Shown here one piece after another: positions 6,793 to 7,982 of a stretch of DNA of 7,982 bases. The translations under genes and the position numbers were made by a program. Each line of letters begins with the position of its first letter. Position 1 is the first letter of the stretch. The stretch spans positions 1 through 7,982 of the forward strand of contig JAITXS010000069.1 in NCBI GenBank assembly GCA_031284645.1. Reading direction: 5' to 3'. This DNA is from Spirochaetaceae bacterium. Lineage in GTDB: Bacteria; Spirochaetota; Spirochaetia; Treponematales; Breznakiellaceae. The notes beneath the pieces are model-generated. The model had not been told where the DNA came from. It saw only the letters and a program-made list of their open reading frames with translations, and did no database searches.

Positions 6793-6819
6793 TTTATAGT
6801 GCTATACAAAAAATTGCAA
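6793..6819 (-). promoter_or_regulatory. Possible proximal promoter of the membrane protein / ATPase operon
   Basis: On the minus strand, TATAAA (6793-6798) is preceded by TTGCAA (6814-6819) with a short 15-nt spacer. Transcription would start about 3-4 nt before the ATG. The -10 box is good, but the spacer is below the usual 16-18 nt, so the call is tentative. Confidence 0.35.
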
Positions 6820-6863
6820 GGGCAGATCACGCAATGATGAGCATTTCAATTATTTGTTTGATT

Positions 6864-6916
6864 CGCGGTATTATCCTGAAATTAAAATTTATCTGCGTTC
6901 ATTCGTGTAAACCGCG
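6864..6916. repeat. Inverted repeat CGCGGT / ACCGCG enclosing a possible dispersed-repeat fragment
   Basis: CGCGGT (6864-6869) and ACCGCG (6911-6916) are inverse complements separated by 41 nt. The enclosed segment contains ATCTGCGTTCATTCGTGTAA (6891-6910), which resembles degenerate 'ATCTGCGTTCATCTGTG'-type intergenic repeats that I remember from many bacterial genomes. One copy alone cannot prove that it is a repeat family member. Confidence 0.35.
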
Positions 6917-7062
6917 GACTCTATTCTTTAATTCAGATCTATATGCTTATGCCCTGCCTTTCGTAAGTCTATTGATCAATTCAAACTATTTATCGTAAAC
7001 TAAACCCATGAGGAACAAGATAATAAACGATTCCATGTCGGCGGACAGCAACTTGCAGCGCG

Positions 7063-7103
7063 ACCCAATACCCAATACCCAATACCCAATACCCAATACC
7101 CAA
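7063..7103. repeat. Heptanucleotide tandem repeat, unit CCCAATA, about 5.7 copies
   Basis: Five perfect CCCAATA units occupy 7064-7098, with a partial unit CCCAA at 7099-7103 and a matching A at 7063. All copies are identical, as expected of a young or slippage-prone array. Seven is not a multiple of three, so unit gain or loss would shift any frame that crosses it. The array starts about 3 nt after the -10 box of a minus-strand promoter. Similar heptamer arrays are known from cyanobacterial intergenic DNA. Confidence 0.95.
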
Positions 7104-7106
7104 ATT

Positions 7107-7134
7107 ATTATTTAAGCACAAAAACCTTTGTCAA
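7107..7134 (-). promoter_or_regulatory. Strong sigma70-like promoter pointing left, ending at the heptamer array
   Basis: On the minus strand, a perfect -35 box TTGACA (7129-7134) is followed after 16 nt by AATAAT (7107-7112, five of six matches). Transcription would start near 7100, within the heptamer repeat, and run towards the membrane-protein gene, giving a 5' leader of roughly 315 nt. Confidence 0.55.
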
Positions 7135-7188
7135 GCCCCCTGTGGGGAAAATCAGCAATTTCAATATAAAATCTCGAAAAAGAATGAC

Positions 7189-7234
7189 CCAAGGAAGCTC
7201 GGAATATCTCCGTACTCCCTTGGTTTTTTATTTT
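7189..7234 (+). terminator. Intrinsic terminator hairpin just upstream of the last gene
   Basis: CCAAGG (7189-7194) pairs with CCTTGG (7218-7223). Within it, AG pairs with CT, and CGGA (7200-7203) pairs with TCCG (7209-7212), interrupted by small mismatches. Six T, one A and four T follow (7224-7234). The shape is a typical rho-independent terminator for rightward transcription, but no plus-strand gene lies upstream within 2 kb. A TATAAA at 7165-7170 has no good -35 box. It could end a small RNA or act as an attenuator for the gene at 7273. Confidence 0.75.
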
Positions 7235-7272
7235 GTCAGGCGGCATGAAACCACATTTGTTAGCAGGCAGAA

Positions 7273-7982
7273 ATGAAAAATAAATCAACAAAAAAGAGAA
7301 CGATACTTAAAATAGTTCTTGTTCCGGTCGTGATAACAGGCGGCGTGCTTCTTTTTTTGCTTCCCTCGCGCTGCGGTAACGAGAACGTGAAAACGGAGAT
7401 TCCCCGTCCGGATGATATCAGCTTTGAGAGCGGAAGCAGCGCTTGGGTCGAGCCGGAAAAGACAGACAGCCGAGCGGAAAAGCACGATGAAGTGCCGTCT
7501 GTACCCGCGCCGTTTACAGCGGTAGTCCCGAGGGACACCGGATCAAGCGATCCGGTGGAAACAAAAGAAACGTCCGCGATTATCGAAAATCCAACGCCGG
7601 TAACAGAAATGGCGGAGAAGGAAAGAACTGCAGCCATAGAGGAAATTCCCGTGGCTGCCGAAGCACCCATGATTGTGGAAGCGCCGGTAAAAGTCGAGGT
7701 GATTTTTCCAACGACCGCCCCGGAGGAGATCACGGCGGATAAAAATGCGGCCTCGCCGCCTCCGAAAGAGCTGGTAAACAAAAGCGAAACAGAGCCGCCC
7801 AAAGAGACAATAAACAAGGACGCAGCCCTTGTCGTTGTAAAAAAACCCGAAAATTTGCAAGCAACAGTAGGTATAAGCACAGAGAAGGCGGGCCTTGATT
7901 CCAAAAGCATACAAGGCGCAAGAACACAATATCTAACTCCGTTTGCATCTTCCAAGGCAGCGATACACAAAAGCGCGGAACT
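7273..7982 (+). CDS. Membrane-anchored protein with long Pro/Glu/Lys/Ala-rich segment (C-terminus outside window)
   Basis: I read an open frame of 236 codons from ATG 7273 to the window end without a stop. The N-terminus is basic (MKNKSTKKRTILK), followed by one hydrophobic helix at about 12-30 and then Cys34 in PSRCGNE. Arg before the Cys makes a lipobox unlikely, so a single-pass anchor with the rest outside the cytoplasm is inferred. Residues about 40-200 are low-complexity and rich in Pro, Glu, Lys, Ala, Thr and Val, like the periplasm-spanning linkers of TonB- or SPOR-type proteins. There is a small internal duplication, PPKELVNKSE / PPKETINKDA. A folded C-terminal domain may follow beyond the window. 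The ribosome site is weak (AGG 5 nt upstream). An opposite-strand frame also spans this region, but its Ser/Gly-rich low-complexity content marks it as a shadow. Function is unknown. Confidence 0.72.
   Translation, partial: MKNKSTKKRTILKIVLVPVVITGGVLLFLLPSRCGNENVKTEIPRPDDISFESGSSAWVEPEKTDSRAEKHDEVPSVPAPFTAVVPRDTGSSDPVETKETSAIIENPTPVTEMAEKERTAAIEEIPVAAEAPMIVEAPVKVEVIFPTTAPEEITADKNAASPPPKELVNKSETEPPKETINKDAALVVVKKPENLQATVGISTEKAGLDSKSIQGARTQYLTPFASSKAAIHKSAE

Larger units (their letters stand above)
6784..7272. other. 489-nt gene-free regulatory stretch
   Basis: Between divergent genes, this stretch contains a possible proximal minus-strand promoter (6793-6819), a CGCGGT/ACCGCG inverted repeat (6864-6916), a heptamer tandem repeat (7063-7103), a strong minus-strand promoter (7107-7134), a small CCCC-CTGT-GGGG hairpin (7136-7147) and a rightward intrinsic terminator (7189-7234). 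Short frames exist (for example 7008-7115), but none has a ribosome site. No tRNA or recognised riboswitch was seen. Confidence 0.65.

Noticed and set aside
7063..7103. CRISPR array suggested by the repeated units.
   Set aside because: The units are 7 bp and directly adjacent, with no spacers and no cas genes. It is a simple tandem repeat.
7008..7115. A 35-codon plus-strand frame across the heptamer array, encoding a PIPNTQY-type repeat.
   Set aside because: There is no ribosome site, and the periodic peptide follows automatically from reading a 7-bp repeat. The opposite strand gives an equally periodic frame, so neither is evidence of a gene.
7273..7380. Lipoprotein signal around Cys34 of the last protein.
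   Set aside because: The residue before Cys is Arg and the one before that is Ser after Pro, which does not fit even relaxed spirochaete lipoboxes. A plain membrane anchor fits better.
7260..7970. A 236-codon frame on the minus strand opposite the last gene.
   Set aside because: Its product is Ser/Gly/Thr-rich with no family motif and is the complement of a Pro/Glu/Lys-rich frame. The plus frame has a proper N-terminus with basic residues and a membrane helix, so the plus strand is preferred.

Overview
The window looks like chromosomal DNA from a spirochaete, most likely Treponema-like. This rests on remembered similarity of the MurG, CvpA and MinD/FlhG-like proteins and on moderate GC with A/T-rich spacers. 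There is no rRNA or tRNA here to fix the taxonomy, so the assignment is an inference. No phage, insertion sequence, CRISPR array or defence cassette is visible. Most genes are housekeeping; the more unusual material lies in two non-coding stretches and the genes beside them.

Left block, 1-2885, all on the minus strand and read right to left: a small secreted protein of unknown function, a DHH/DHHA1 phosphoesterase (NrnA-like), the peptidoglycan glycosyltransferase MurG, and the N-terminus of a CvpA-type membrane protein cut by the window edge. Spacings are 46, 66 and 2 nt. A good sigma70-like promoter lies just upstream of the first gene, so this reads as one envelope/nucleotide-turnover operon. 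MurG starts at GTG and the phosphoesterase at TTG, each with a strong Shine-Dalgarno sequence.

Middle block, 3238-5074, plus strand: trpF and trpB, 1 nt apart. The trpA gene does not follow; a convergent gene begins 58 nt later. The 352-nt divergent spacer before trpF holds the promoter of the left operon, a possible 38-codon ORF or gene remnant, and a weak hairpin with a T-run.

Right-centre block, 5133-6783, minus strand: a four-helix membrane protein followed by a MinD/FlhG-type ATPase with a C-terminal acidic and coiled-coil extension. The two form a likely operon.

Right end, 6784-7982: a 489-nt gene-free stretch carries a tandem 7-bp repeat (CCCAATA, about 5.7 copies). A strong minus-strand promoter (TTGACA, 16 nt, AATAAT) ends where the repeat begins. 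A clear intrinsic terminator hairpin points rightward and lies 38 nt before a plus-strand gene that runs off the window. That gene encodes a membrane-anchored protein with a long Pro/Glu/Lys/Thr/Ala-rich segment. The repeat at a predicted transcription start and the terminator directly in front of a gene are the best candidates for unusual regulation.
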